Shown here: positions 37,118 through 44,233 of the stretch, piece by piece
Numbering within the stretch: position 1 is the first letter of the stretch
Layout of the letters: each line of letters opens with the position of its first letter
Source: Terrimesophilobacter sp044464485
GTDB taxonomy: Bacteria; Actinomycetota; Actinomycetes; Actinomycetales; Microbacteriaceae
Length of the DNA stretch: 64,000 bases
Direction of reading: 5' to 3'
Assembly (NCBI GenBank): GCA_044464485.1
Contig: JBIQLG010000013.1
Location: forward strand, 1 to 64,000
Notes under the pieces: model-generated
Database searches by the model: none
What the model was told of the DNA's origin: nothing
Seen by the model: only the letters and a program-made list of their open reading frames with translations
Position numbers and translations under genes: made by a program

Positions 37118-37791
37118 TCGCCGACGATCGGTGCGAAAGCGGTGTTGCGCGGCAAGAGCCAGGTGTGACCGTCGCGCTGTTGAAACACCTTGACTGTCGC
37201 TTCCTCTTCGAGGAGTGCCGCAACAATCTCACCGTTTTCCGCAGTGTGCTGCTGCCGAACGACAACCCAGTCGCCATCGCAAATGGCCGCATCGATCATG
37301 GACTCTCCGACCACTTTCAACATGAAAAGGTCGCCTTTGCCGACCAGCTGACGAGGAAGCGGGAACACCTCTTCAACCTGCTGGTCGGCAGTGATGGGAA
37401 TGCCCGCCGCAATTCGGCCGACGAGCGGAACCATGGCTGCGTCGCCCATGGGAATCGCCGATTCCGTACCCGAATCCGCCGCAGGCACTTCGATGAGAAC
37501 CTCGAGCGCTCTGGTCCGGTTCGGGTCCCGACGCAGGTATCCGCTGAGTTCGAGTTGATTGAGCTGGTGGGTAACGCTGGACAGCGAGGCGAGACCGACC
37601 GCATCGCCGATTTCGCGCATGCTTGGTGGATATCCGTGCAGCGATACCGAGCGCTGAATGAATTCAAGAATCGCGAGCTGCTTGTCGCTCAAACTGCGGC
37701 GTCGCCGTGTTCCCGACTTTCCGCCCGCGAGTTCTCTCTCGTCGGTGCGCGTCTCGTCGGTGCCCGTCTCGTCGGTGCCCGTCTCGTCCAT
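37069..37791 (-). CDS. lexA: LexA repressor
   Basis: 240 residues. The winged helix-turn-helix (YPPSMREIGDAVGLASLSSV) binds SOS boxes; self-cleavage occurs at the Ala-Gly of RIAAGIPI and uses Ser in VVGESMIDA and Lys in EEATVKVF. The N-terminus is unusual: a five-residue repeat DETGT/DETGT/DETRT encoded by a 15-base tandem repeat precedes the conserved domain. Its promoter region carries a near-perfect SOS box, so it is autoregulated. Confidence 0.95.
   Translation of the reverse strand: MDETGTDETGTDETRTDERELAGGKSGTRRRRSLSDKQLAILEFIQRSVSLHGYPPSMREIGDAVGLASLSSVTHQLNQLELSGYLRRDPNRTRALEVLIEVPAADSGTESAIPMGDAAMVPLVGRIAAGIPITADQQVEEVFPLPRQLVGKGDLFMLKVVGESMIDAAICDGDWVVVRQQHTAENGEIVAALLEEEATVKVFQQRDGHTWLLPRNTAFAPIVGDQAVILGKVVAVLRSV
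37741..37785 (-). repeat. 15-base tandem repeat, three copies, in the lexA start
   Basis: Units 37741-37755, 37756-37770 and 37771-37785 (plus strand GTCGGTGCCCGTCTC) differ at one base. Being a multiple of three, copy-number change would keep the frame. Confidence 0.85.
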
Positions 37792-37895
37792 GCCGTGTGT
37801 CTCTTCCCGATTGCGGAATTGTGCGCCATTGTCAGTGGCCGCTGATTACCTTGTGTTCCGACAATCGAAACTGTATCCCCAAACCATGCGAGAAA

Positions 37896-37909
37896 CAAAC
37901 ATCTCTTCG
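37896..37909 (-). promoter_or_regulatory. SOS box of lexA
   Basis: Minus strand CGAAGAGATGTTTG matches CGAACRNRYGTTYG at 13 of 14 positions. It lies upstream of a TACAGT hexamer (about 37876-37871, minus strand) that may be the lexA -10. Confidence 0.65.
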
Positions 37910-37951
37910 AGTGTGTCGGGTTGACTTGACCAAATTCATTCGAAGATCAGC

Positions 37952-37982
37952 TTGATTTTTGGATTAGTCGAAGATATATTCG
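37952..37982 (+). promoter_or_regulatory. Strong promoter with degenerate SOS box upstream of the LysM gene
   Basis: TTGATT (37952-37957), a 17-base spacer and TATATT (37975-37980) make a near-consensus housekeeping promoter. CGAAGATATATTCG (37969-37982), 12 of 14 against the LexA consensus, overlaps the -10. Confidence 0.6.
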
Positions 37983-37994
37983 GAACATAGCTTC

Positions 37995-38026
37995 GTATCC
38001 GGCGTTCCCGGCCGAACGCCGGATAC
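37995..38026 (+). repeat. 13-bp perfect stem-loop in the LysM gene leader
   Basis: Arms GTATCCGGCGTTC and GAACGCCGGATAC with a six-base loop, about 35 bases before the LysM start. No T-run follows, and it lies between divergent promoters, so it is not the terminator of a gene end. Confidence 0.75.
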
Positions 38027-38061
38027 GGAAGTTCGAGTGAAGGTTCGATGAGGAGAACGAC

Positions 38062-38394
38062 ATGACTGCAGCAACGATCAACTCTTCTCGGCTTCGCATC
38101 ACGCGGCGCGGCCGCATCGTCGCAGCTTCGCTGTTTGGCGGTCCTCTTGCCGGTCTTGCGCTGGCGGTCGCTCTCAATGGCGGCATGGCCGCCGCGACGT
38201 CCGAGGTGTCGGCAGACTCCTACGAATACGTATCCGTACAGGCGGGGGAGTCGCTGTGGTCGGTCGCCGAATCGATTGCCCCCACCGCAGATCCCCGCGA
38301 GGTCATCTCGGCCATCGTCAGACTCAATCAGCTCGAAGATTCGGAATTGCACCCCGGTGATCGCATTGCAATCCCGCTGCAATATTCGCGGTAG
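38062..38394 (+). CDS. LysM-domain membrane protein, probable SOS cell-division inhibitor (YneA/DivS-like)
   Basis: 110 residues: a basic N-terminus, one membrane helix (about 20-45) and a C-terminal LysM domain (YVSVQAGESLWSVAESIAP, then LNQLEDSELHPGDRIAIP). A small LysM protein divergent from lexA is the arrangement of yneA in Bacillus, divS in Corynebacterium and Rv2719c in Mycobacterium, which stop division during the SOS response. A SOS-like box overlaps its promoter. GAGGAG precedes the ATG. The role is inferred from position and domain. Confidence 0.8.
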   Translation: MTAATINSSRLRITRRGRIVAASLFGGPLAGLALAVALNGGMAAATSEVSADSYEYVSVQAGESLWSVAESIAPTADPREVISAIVRLNQLEDSELHPGDRIAIPLQYSR

Positions 38395-38464
38395 CTCGCA
38401 ACGGTATCCCTCGAAGCCCCTGGCCGCGTCGTCATCCGCCTTCGCGCTCCCGTAGCATTGCTGG

Positions 38465-39544
38465 GTGGTTTCTCTTGCCGATTTGCCTCTACGCGATGAT
38501 TTGCGGGGACTGACGCCGTACGGTGCGCCGCAGAAAGCGGTGCGCGTTGCGCTCAACGTCAACGAAAACACTCATGCGCTTCCCGAAGAAGTGGCGGTCG
38601 ACATTGCCGCGTCGCTTGCAGAGAGTGTGCTCAGCCTCAATCGCTATCCGGACCGCGAGTTCCACGCCCTGCGGGAGAGTCTCGCTGGCTACCTTGGAGG
38701 AGACATCACGCCCGAGCAGGTCTGGGCGGCCAACGGATCCAACGAAGTATTGCAGCAGATTTTTCAAGCATTTGGAGGACACGGCCGCAGCGTGCTGGGG
38801 TTTGAGCCCACGTATTCGATGTACAGCATTCTTGCCCGTGGCACCGGTACCGAGTGGATCGGCGGCTACCGGGACGAAGCTTTCGAGTTGTCGCCGGAAA
38901 CCGCTGTGAGACAGGTAACCGAACACCGCCCGAACATTGTCATTTTGTGTTCTCCGAACAACCCGACGGGAACGTCTCTGTCTCCGGAGACAATCACCGC
39001 AGTGTATGAGGCGACGACGGGGATTGTCATTGTCGATGAAGCCTACGCGGAATTTGCCGCGCCGGGCACGCCATCTGCAGCGAGCCTGCTGCCCGGGCGC
39101 GAGCGCCTCGTTGTGAGTCGATCGATGAGCAAGGCCTTTGCCTTTGCCGGTGTTCGACTGGGCTATCTTGCAGCGGACCCTTCGGTCGTGGATGCGCTGC
39201 GGCTGGTGAGGCTCCCCTACCATCTCTCCGTTCTCACTCAGGCGGCGGGCCTGGCCGCGCTGCGTCATTCGGGCAGATTGCTGGAGTCTGTCGCCGACAT
39301 CATCACTCAGCGAGAACGACTCAGTACGGAGCTCGCCCGACTGGATTTCAATCCGTGGCCGTCAGCGACGAACTTTGTCTTGTTCGGTGGGGTTGAGGAC
39401 CCTGACCGAGTCTTTTCCGAGCTTCTGGAACGCGACATCCTCGTGAGAATACCCGGGATCGCCCACCACCTCCGCGTGAGCGCGGGAACGCAACGTGAGA
39501 CCGGTGATTTTCTGGCCGCGCTGGAAGAGATCAGCGCTCGGTAG
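38465..39544 (+). CDS. hisC: Histidinol-phosphate aminotransferase
   Basis: 359-residue PLP enzyme converting imidazole-acetol phosphate to histidinol phosphate. It shows LNVNENTHALPEE-like N-terminus, CSPNNPTGTSL, DEAYAEF and the PLP lysine in SRSMSKAFAFAGVRLGY. GTG start with TAGCAT six bases upstream. First gene of hisC-hisB-hisH-priA. Confidence 0.95.
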   Translation: MVSLADLPLRDDLRGLTPYGAPQKAVRVALNVNENTHALPEEVAVDIAASLAESVLSLNRYPDREFHALRESLAGYLGGDITPEQVWAANGSNEVLQQIFQAFGGHGRSVLGFEPTYSMYSILARGTGTEWIGGYRDEAFELSPETAVRQVTEHRPNIVILCSPNNPTGTSLSPETITAVYEATTGIVIVDEAYAEFAAPGTPSAASLLPGRERLVVSRSMSKAFAFAGVRLGYLAADPSVVDALRLVRLPYHLSVLTQAAGLAALRHSGRLLESVADIITQRERLSTELARLDFNPWPSATNFVLFGGVEDPDRVFSELLERDILVRIPGIAHHLRVSAGTQRETGDFLAALEEISAR

Positions 39545-39553
39545 GCTTGAAAC

Positions 39554-40159
39554 ATGACACAGCACCGCACAGCGAGCCTCCGGAGAGAGACGAGCGAATC
39601 CAGCATCGAGCTCTCCCTCGATCTCGACGGAACCGGCACTTCGGACATTGAGACGACGGTGCCGTTCTTCGACCACATGCTCACTGCCTTCTCACGGCAC
39701 TCGCTCATTGACCTCACGGTGCGCGCTTCCGGGGACACCAACATCGACGTTCATCACACGGTGGAAGATACGTCCATCCTGCTGGGACGCGCGATTGCTG
39801 CGGCGCTGGGCGAAAAGTCCGGGATTTCACGGTTCGGTGATGCGACCGTGCCGCTGGATGAGGCACTCGTCCGTGCGGTGGTGGATGTTTCCGGTCGCCC
39901 GTACCTTGTGCACTCTGGCGAGCCGGCCGGTTTCGAATACCACCTCATCGGCGGTCACTTCACTGGATCCCTTGTGCGTCACGCGTGTGAAGCGATTGCT
40001 TACAATGCTGGCCTAACGGTGCATGTCACGGTACTGGCAGGCAGGGATCCCCACCACATTGCCGAGGCGGAATTTAAGGCGCTCGCACGAGCAATGCGTG
40101 TTGCAGTTTCCCTGGACTCGCGCGTCGCCGGCATTCCCTCCACGAAAGGTGCGTTGTAG
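39554..40159 (+). CDS. hisB: Imidazoleglycerol-phosphate dehydratase
   Basis: 201-residue monofunctional HisB. The metal-binding histidine motifs are FFDHMLTAFSRHS, DVHHTVEDT and FRG-equivalent YHLIGGHFTGSLVRHACEA. No phosphatase domain, as usual in Actinobacteria. The TAG stop of hisC forms the first bases of a TAGGCT hexamer six bases before the hisB ATG. Confidence 0.95.
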   Translation: MTQHRTASLRRETSESSIELSLDLDGTGTSDIETTVPFFDHMLTAFSRHSLIDLTVRASGDTNIDVHHTVEDTSILLGRAIAAALGEKSGISRFGDATVPLDEALVRAVVDVSGRPYLVHSGEPAGFEYHLIGGHFTGSLVRHACEAIAYNAGLTVHVTVLAGRDPHHIAEAEFKALARAMRVAVSLDSRVAGIPSTKGAL

Positions 40160-40161
40160 CG

Positions 40162-40803
40162 GTGGCGAGGCCATCCGTGGTCGTTCTCGACTACGGGAGT
40201 GGAAACGTGCACTCCGCGTCCAAGGCCCTGGAGGCGGTGGGAGCCCGCGTCACACTCACCGCGGATCGCGAGCAGGTTGCGCGCGCAGATGGTCTGGTGG
40301 TTCCGGGAGTTGGCGCGTTTTCTGCAGTGATGTCGGCGCTGGCAACCGTGCGGGGGGCAGAGCTCATCGACAGGCGCCTGGCCGGCGGGCGACCGGTGCT
40401 CGGAATTTGCGTCGGAATGCAAGTGATGTTTGAGCATGGGCGGGAAGGTAACGTCGAAACAGAAGGGTTGGGACAGTGGCCGGGAGAGATCTCTCTTCTG
40501 AAGGCCGACGTGCTGCCACACATCGGATGGAACACCGTTGAGGCGCCAGCCGACAGCGTCCTGTTTGACGGAATCGGTGCCGAGCGTTTTTACTTCGTTC
40601 ACTCCTATGCGGCAACATCGTGGCACCTGCCCGGCGGTGGACCATTGCCATCTGCACGCGTGACATGGGCGATGCACGGCCAACGATTTGTTGCCGCTGT
40701 CGAAAACGGCCCTCTGTCGGCAACTCAGTTTCACCCCGAAAAATCCGGTCCCGCGGGTCTTGCTCTCCTGACCAATTGGGTGAAAAAGCTCCACCGTGAC
40801 TAG
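40162..40803 (+). CDS. hisH: Imidazole glycerol phosphate synthase, glutaminase subunit
   Basis: 213 residues; class I glutaminase feeding ammonia to HisF. The nucleophile is in GICVGMQVMFE, the oxyanion region in VPGVGAFSAVM, and the His/Glu pair in TQFHPEKSG. GTG start two bases after the hisB stop. HisF itself is not in the window. Confidence 0.95.
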   Translation: MARPSVVVLDYGSGNVHSASKALEAVGARVTLTADREQVARADGLVVPGVGAFSAVMSALATVRGAELIDRRLAGGRPVLGICVGMQVMFEHGREGNVETEGLGQWPGEISLLKADVLPHIGWNTVEAPADSVLFDGIGAERFYFVHSYAATSWHLPGGGPLPSARVTWAMHGQRFVAAVENGPLSATQFHPEKSGPAGLALLTNWVKKLHRD

Positions 40804-40837
40804 TATCTGAACCTTGCCGCCAATCGGAAAAGATCTC

Positions 40838-41584
40838 ATGAGCGAATTCAACACAACACCGAGCCTGGTACTGCTGCCGGCCGTCGACGTTTCGAACGGC
40901 AAAGCGGTGAGGCTGACTCGCGGCGAAGCAGGATCGGAGACGAGCTACGGAGACCCGGTCGGTGCGGCTTCCGACTGGATTGATCAGGGTGCGGAGTGGA
41001 TCCATCTCGTCGATCTGGATGCGGCGTTCGGGCGAGGGGAAAATCACTCCACGATCAAACGAGTCATCAAGCAGGCGAGGGGAGTGAACATCGAACTCTC
41101 TGGCGGGATCAGGGACGATGCAAGTCTGGAGGCAGCGTTGGCCACGGGCGCCAAGCGCATCAACCTTGGCACGGCCGCGCTGGAGAACCCGGTATGGACC
41201 GCGCACGTCATCGCGGAATTCGGCGAAGCCATTGCGGTGGGACTGGACGTTCGGGGAACGACGCTCGCCGCACGCGGCTGGACGCGGGACGGGGGCGACC
41301 TCATGGAGGTGCTCGACCGACTCGAAGACGCCGGATGCGCGCGATACGTCGTCACGGATGTGACGAAAGACGGTACACTCCTCGGGCCCAATATTGAATT
41401 GCTCACCTCTGTCGTGAGTCGCACGGACAAACCGGTTATCGCCTCGGGCGGAATTTCGACGCTCGATGACATTGCTGCGCTTCGGGCTCTCGTGCCGCTC
41501 GGTCTGGAGGGGACCATTGTGGGGAAAGCTCTCTATACGAAAGCATTCACGCTCGCTGAAGCTCTCGACGTTGCATCAGATTGA
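40838..41584 (+). CDS. priA: Phosphoribosyl isomerase A (bifunctional HisA/TrpF)
   Basis: 248-residue TIM barrel isomerising ProFAR in histidine and PRA in tryptophan synthesis, the PriA type that serves both pathways in actinobacteria lacking trpF. LLPAVDVSNGKAVRL begins the barrel; WIHLVDLDAAFGRG, ELSGGIRDD and IASGGIST are phosphate sites. ATG 40838 has GGAAAAG upstream. A TTG at 40814, seven bases from TAGTAT, is an alternative, but TTG is a poor leaderless start. Confidence 0.92.
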   Translation: MSEFNTTPSLVLLPAVDVSNGKAVRLTRGEAGSETSYGDPVGAASDWIDQGAEWIHLVDLDAAFGRGENHSTIKRVIKQARGVNIELSGGIRDDASLEAALATGAKRINLGTAALENPVWTAHVIAEFGEAIAVGLDVRGTTLAARGWTRDGGDLMEVLDRLEDAGCARYVVTDVTKDGTLLGPNIELLTSVVSRTDKPVIASGGISTLDDIAALRALVPLGLEGTIVGKALYTKAFTLAEALDVASD

Positions 41585-41595
41585 CCGGCGGGAAG

Positions 41596-42363
41596 ATGCC
41601 TACGTCACCCAATATTGCGGATTCCGCAGGACAGCCGTGGGCGGGACGTCACTTCGAACCCAATCCCTCCGCCGATGATGACGGTAGCGCGCCACCGCAA
41701 CTGATCGCCGAACTCTCGCGCTTCCGCGAGGGAACTGGCGATGTTCGCGATGTGGTTCGAGTTTTTCGGGAATCCCGTCTTCTCATTCCGTTGCTTTCGG
41801 TATTGGGTGAGGCAGGGCTTTCGCCCGATGGCCGGGTGATCGACAAAAGCCAGGAACTTTCCATAGTGACGGTCGAGGCGCCCGACGGACGCACCGTTCT
41901 GCCGGTGTTCAGCTCCGTCGCGACGATGAACTCGTGGAATCCCGTGGCGAGACCGGTGCCTGCAACGGGAGAACGCGTGGCACTCGCCGCAGTTAGTGAA
42001 AATACGGAGCTCGTCATCCTCGACCCCACGTCAGAGACCGAATTTGCCGTGCGGCGTCCCGCTCTGTGGGCGATTGCTCAGGAGCGGGCGTGGACACCCG
42101 GGTTTGAGGAGCCGGAGGTTCTCGAAGAGTTTGCTCGAAGCATTGTCGGCGAAGATGCCGTTGTGGAGGTCACGCTCTCCTCAGGCGACCCCTCCGCGAG
42201 GTTACATGGCCCGGAAGTGACGATTCATCTGGTCATCGAGCCTGGACTGGCGGAGAGTGAACTTGAGAAGCTCATCGCGCGACTGACGGCTTTCTGGTCC
42301 CGCAGCGAACTCATCGCCGAACGCATCGATTCGATCGGAGTGGCACTGCATTCCGAACGCTAA
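41596..42363 (+). CDS. SseB family protein
   Basis: 255 residues. The core TVLPVFSSVATMNSWNPVARPVP matches the SseB N-terminal domain; a Pro/Asp-rich stretch precedes it. Function unknown; the gene is commonly placed after priA in Microbacteriaceae. The ATG at 41596 was preferred to a TTG at 41581 that overlaps the priA stop; neither has a good ribosome site. Confidence 0.8.
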   Translation: MPTSPNIADSAGQPWAGRHFEPNPSADDDGSAPPQLIAELSRFREGTGDVRDVVRVFRESRLLIPLLSVLGEAGLSPDGRVIDKSQELSIVTVEAPDGRTVLPVFSSVATMNSWNPVARPVPATGERVALAAVSENTELVILDPTSETEFAVRRPALWAIAQERAWTPGFEEPEVLEEFARSIVGEDAVVEVTLSSGDPSARLHGPEVTIHLVIEPGLAESELEKLIARLTAFWSRSELIAERIDSIGVALHSER

Positions 42364-42364
42364 T

Positions 42365-42386
42365 GCCCCGCCTCAGTTGACGGGGC
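42365..42386. terminator. Possible two-way terminator between sseB and DUF1844 genes
   Basis: GCCCCG/CGGGGC stem with a ten-base loop exactly between two convergent genes. No clear T-run on either strand, so support is modest. Confidence 0.4.
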
Positions 42387-42711
42387 CGGTGTACTTCTCC
42401 CCGGGGCCCTGGCCGGGGGCATCCGGGAACGGAGAGGCCTCGCGGAAGGCAAGCTGGATTGACCGCAGCCCGTCCCTCAAGGGTGCCGCATGGTGATTGC
42501 CGATCTCCGGCGCCGCCGCCGTGACGAGGCCCGCCAGCGCATTGATGAGTTTTCGCGCTTCATCGAGATCGATGTCGGCCTCGGGGTCGTCGGCGAGCCC
42601 GCACTTGACAGCTGCCGCGCTCAGAAGGTGCACGGCGACGGTATTGATGAGTTCTACGGCAGGAACATCGGCGATGTCACGAACTTCCTGGCTGGCGTTG
42701 GACTCGCTCAT
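42373..42711 (-). CDS. DUF1844 family protein
   Basis: 112 residues; IADVPAVELINTVAVHLLSAAAVKCGL and LDEARKLINALAGLV are the conserved helices of this actinobacterial family of unknown function, typically next to infC. AGAGGA precedes the ATG at 42711. Divergent from infC. Confidence 0.88.
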   Translation of the reverse strand: MSESNASQEVRDIADVPAVELINTVAVHLLSAAAVKCGLADDPEADIDLDEARKLINALAGLVTAAAPEIGNHHAAPLRDGLRSIQLAFREASPFPDAPGQGPGEKYTGPVN

Positions 42712-42801
42712 GTCTCGTTCCTCTGTTAGACTCATGCGGGCTCTGGGTCGATTTCGTACCCAGTGCGAAAGTGGAGATTCTCCCACCCGCGACCGCTTCT
42801 C

Positions 42802-42978
42802 TAGGTTACCGGGTTGTTGGTGCCCCGCCGTCCCAGCCAGGTTGGGAGGGTAGCTTTGGGCGCCGAGTTGGTGTTGCCGTGCGCGAGCGCGGTGCGCAAC
42901 TGGCGACTTTCCTCTCTCGCTGGCGCGTCGACAACCGTCGGCCTGCCGAGTCGCGAACACAGAACAGAGGAGTTACCT
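42802..42978 (+). promoter_or_regulatory. infC promoter and structured leader
   Basis: TAGGTT (42802-42807) is a candidate -10, giving a leader of about 165 bases. It can form GGTGCCC/GGGCGCC enclosing TCCCA/TGGGA, and further on GTTGC/GCAAC. Such leaders before infC-rpmI-rplT often mediate L20 or IF3 feedback; I cannot match it to a known class by eye. Confidence 0.45.
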
Positions 42979-43617
42979 ATCAGCGATCCCCGTACGAATG
43001 ACCGCATCCGCGTGCCAGAGGTTCGCCTCGTCGGCCCGAGCGGCGAGCAGGTCGGCGTCGTCAAGATCGAGGTCGCGCTGCGACTTGCACAGGAAGCAGA
43101 TCTCGACCTCGTCGAGGTTGCACCGAATTCGAAGCCGCCCGTAGCCAAAATCATGGACTACGGAAAGTTCAAGTACGAAGAAGCGCAAAAGGCCAAAGAG
43201 GCCAGACGCAATCAGGCGAACACGATCCTCAAGGAGGTTCGCTTCCGCCTGAAGATTGACAAGCACGATTACGAAACCAAGCGCAGGCGCGCCGAAGGAT
43301 TCCTTCAGGGCGGCGACAAGGTCAAAGCCATGATTCTGTTTCGCGGTCGTGAGCAGTCTCGCCCCGACCAGGGTGTGCGATTGCTCCAAAAGTTTGCCGA
43401 GGATGTTGCCGAGTACGGCTCCGTCGAGTCCACACCGACTATCGACGGCCGCAACATGGTGATGGTCATCGGACCCCACAAGACCAAAGCGGCAGCGAAG
43501 GCAGAGTCCGACGCGCGCCGTGCCGCATCCAAGCCGAACCGCTCCCGAGGAGAGGGTTCCGAGGACGATTCGGCATCGGAGAAGAACACAAGCAAGGAAG
43601 AGGAAAAGGATGCCTAA
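42979..43617 (+). CDS. infC: Translation initiation factor IF-3, ATC start codon
   Basis: 212 residues. Conserved IF3 sequence starts right at the proposed codon (DPRTNDRIRVPEVRLVGPSG) with ATC as initiator, preceded by GAGGAG at seven-base spacing; there is no ATG, GTG or TTG between the ribosome site and the conserved N-terminus. Non-AUG starts let IF3 limit its own synthesis. A Lys/Glu-rich tail of about 35 residues follows the C-terminal domain. Its end overlaps rpmI. Confidence 0.93.
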   Translation: MSDPRTNDRIRVPEVRLVGPSGEQVGVVKIEVALRLAQEADLDLVEVAPNSKPPVAKIMDYGKFKYEEAQKAKEARRNQANTILKEVRFRLKIDKHDYETKRRRAEGFLQGGDKVKAMILFRGREQSRPDQGVRLLQKFAEDVAEYGSVESTPTIDGRNMVMVIGPHKTKAAAKAESDARRAASKPNRSRGEGSEDDSASEKNTSKEEEKDA

Positions 43618-43804
43618 GCAAAAGACCCATTCGGGGGCGAAGAAGCGCTTCAAAATCACCGGCAGCGGAAAGCTCATGAAGCAGCAGGCTGGCATGCGCC
43701 ACAACCTTGAAGTGAAGTCGGGCCAGCGCAAGCGCCGACTCAACAAAGACGAACCCGTCGCCAAGGCCGATGTCAAGGCCATCAATAAGCTTCTCGGTCG
43801 CTGA
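43610..43804 (+). CDS. rpmI: 50S ribosomal protein L35
   Basis: 64 residues, PKQKTHSGAKKRFKITGSGK at the start, full length for L35. AAAAGG just before the ATG; overlaps the infC stop by eight bases. Confidence 0.96.
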   Translation: MPKQKTHSGAKKRFKITGSGKLMKQQAGMRHNLEVKSGQRKRRLNKDEPVAKADVKAINKLLGR

Positions 43805-43831
43805 GCCGCAAGACGTAAGGAATAGAAGGAA

Positions 43832-44224
43832 ATGGCAAGAGTAAAGCGGGCCGTAGGCGCCCACAAGAAGCGTCGCGTCATCCTCGAGCGCGCATCCGGA
43901 TACCGCGGGCAGCGTTCGCGTCTGTACCGCAAGGCCAAAGAGCAGGTCACCCACTCGCTCGTCTACGCGTACCGCGACCGTCGTGCGCGCAAGGGCGACT
44001 TCCGTCGCTTGTGGATCCAGCGCATCAATGCCGCTGCACGCGAGAACGGAATGACCTATAACCGCCTCATCCAGGGTTTGAACCTTGCCGGCGTCGAGGT
44101 CGATCGTCGTATTCTCGCCGAACTTGCGGTCAATGAGCCGGCGACGTTTGCCTCGATCGTCGCAACGGCGAAAGCAGCGCTGCCGAAGGATGTCAACGCG
44201 CCCAGGGACAAATCGGCCGCGTAG
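43832..44224 (+). CDS. rplT: 50S ribosomal protein L20
   Basis: 130 residues; ARVKRAVGAHKKRRVILERA and YRDRRARKGDFRRLWIQRIN are diagnostic. AGAAGGAA precedes the ATG. Last gene of the operon; L20 commonly represses this operon. The terminator lies inside the next gene. Confidence 0.97.
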   Translation: MARVKRAVGAHKKRRVILERASGYRGQRSRLYRKAKEQVTHSLVYAYRDRRARKGDFRRLWIQRINAAARENGMTYNRLIQGLNLAGVEVDRRILAELAVNEPATFASIVATAKAALPKDVNAPRDKSAA

Positions 44225-44227
44225 AGT
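44222..44227 (+). promoter_or_regulatory. -10 element TAGAGT, leaderless promoter of the TrmH-family gene
   Basis: Its first bases are the TAG stop of rplT; six bases separate it from the ATG at 44234. Confidence 0.55.
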
Positions 44228-44233
44228 ATTCCT

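Noticed and set aside
40801..40816. TAGTAT-N7-TTG as a leaderless start of priA
   Set aside because: TTG is a poor leaderless initiator; the ATG at 40838 has an upstream GGAAAAG and fits the usual PriA N-terminus. Kept only as an alternative.
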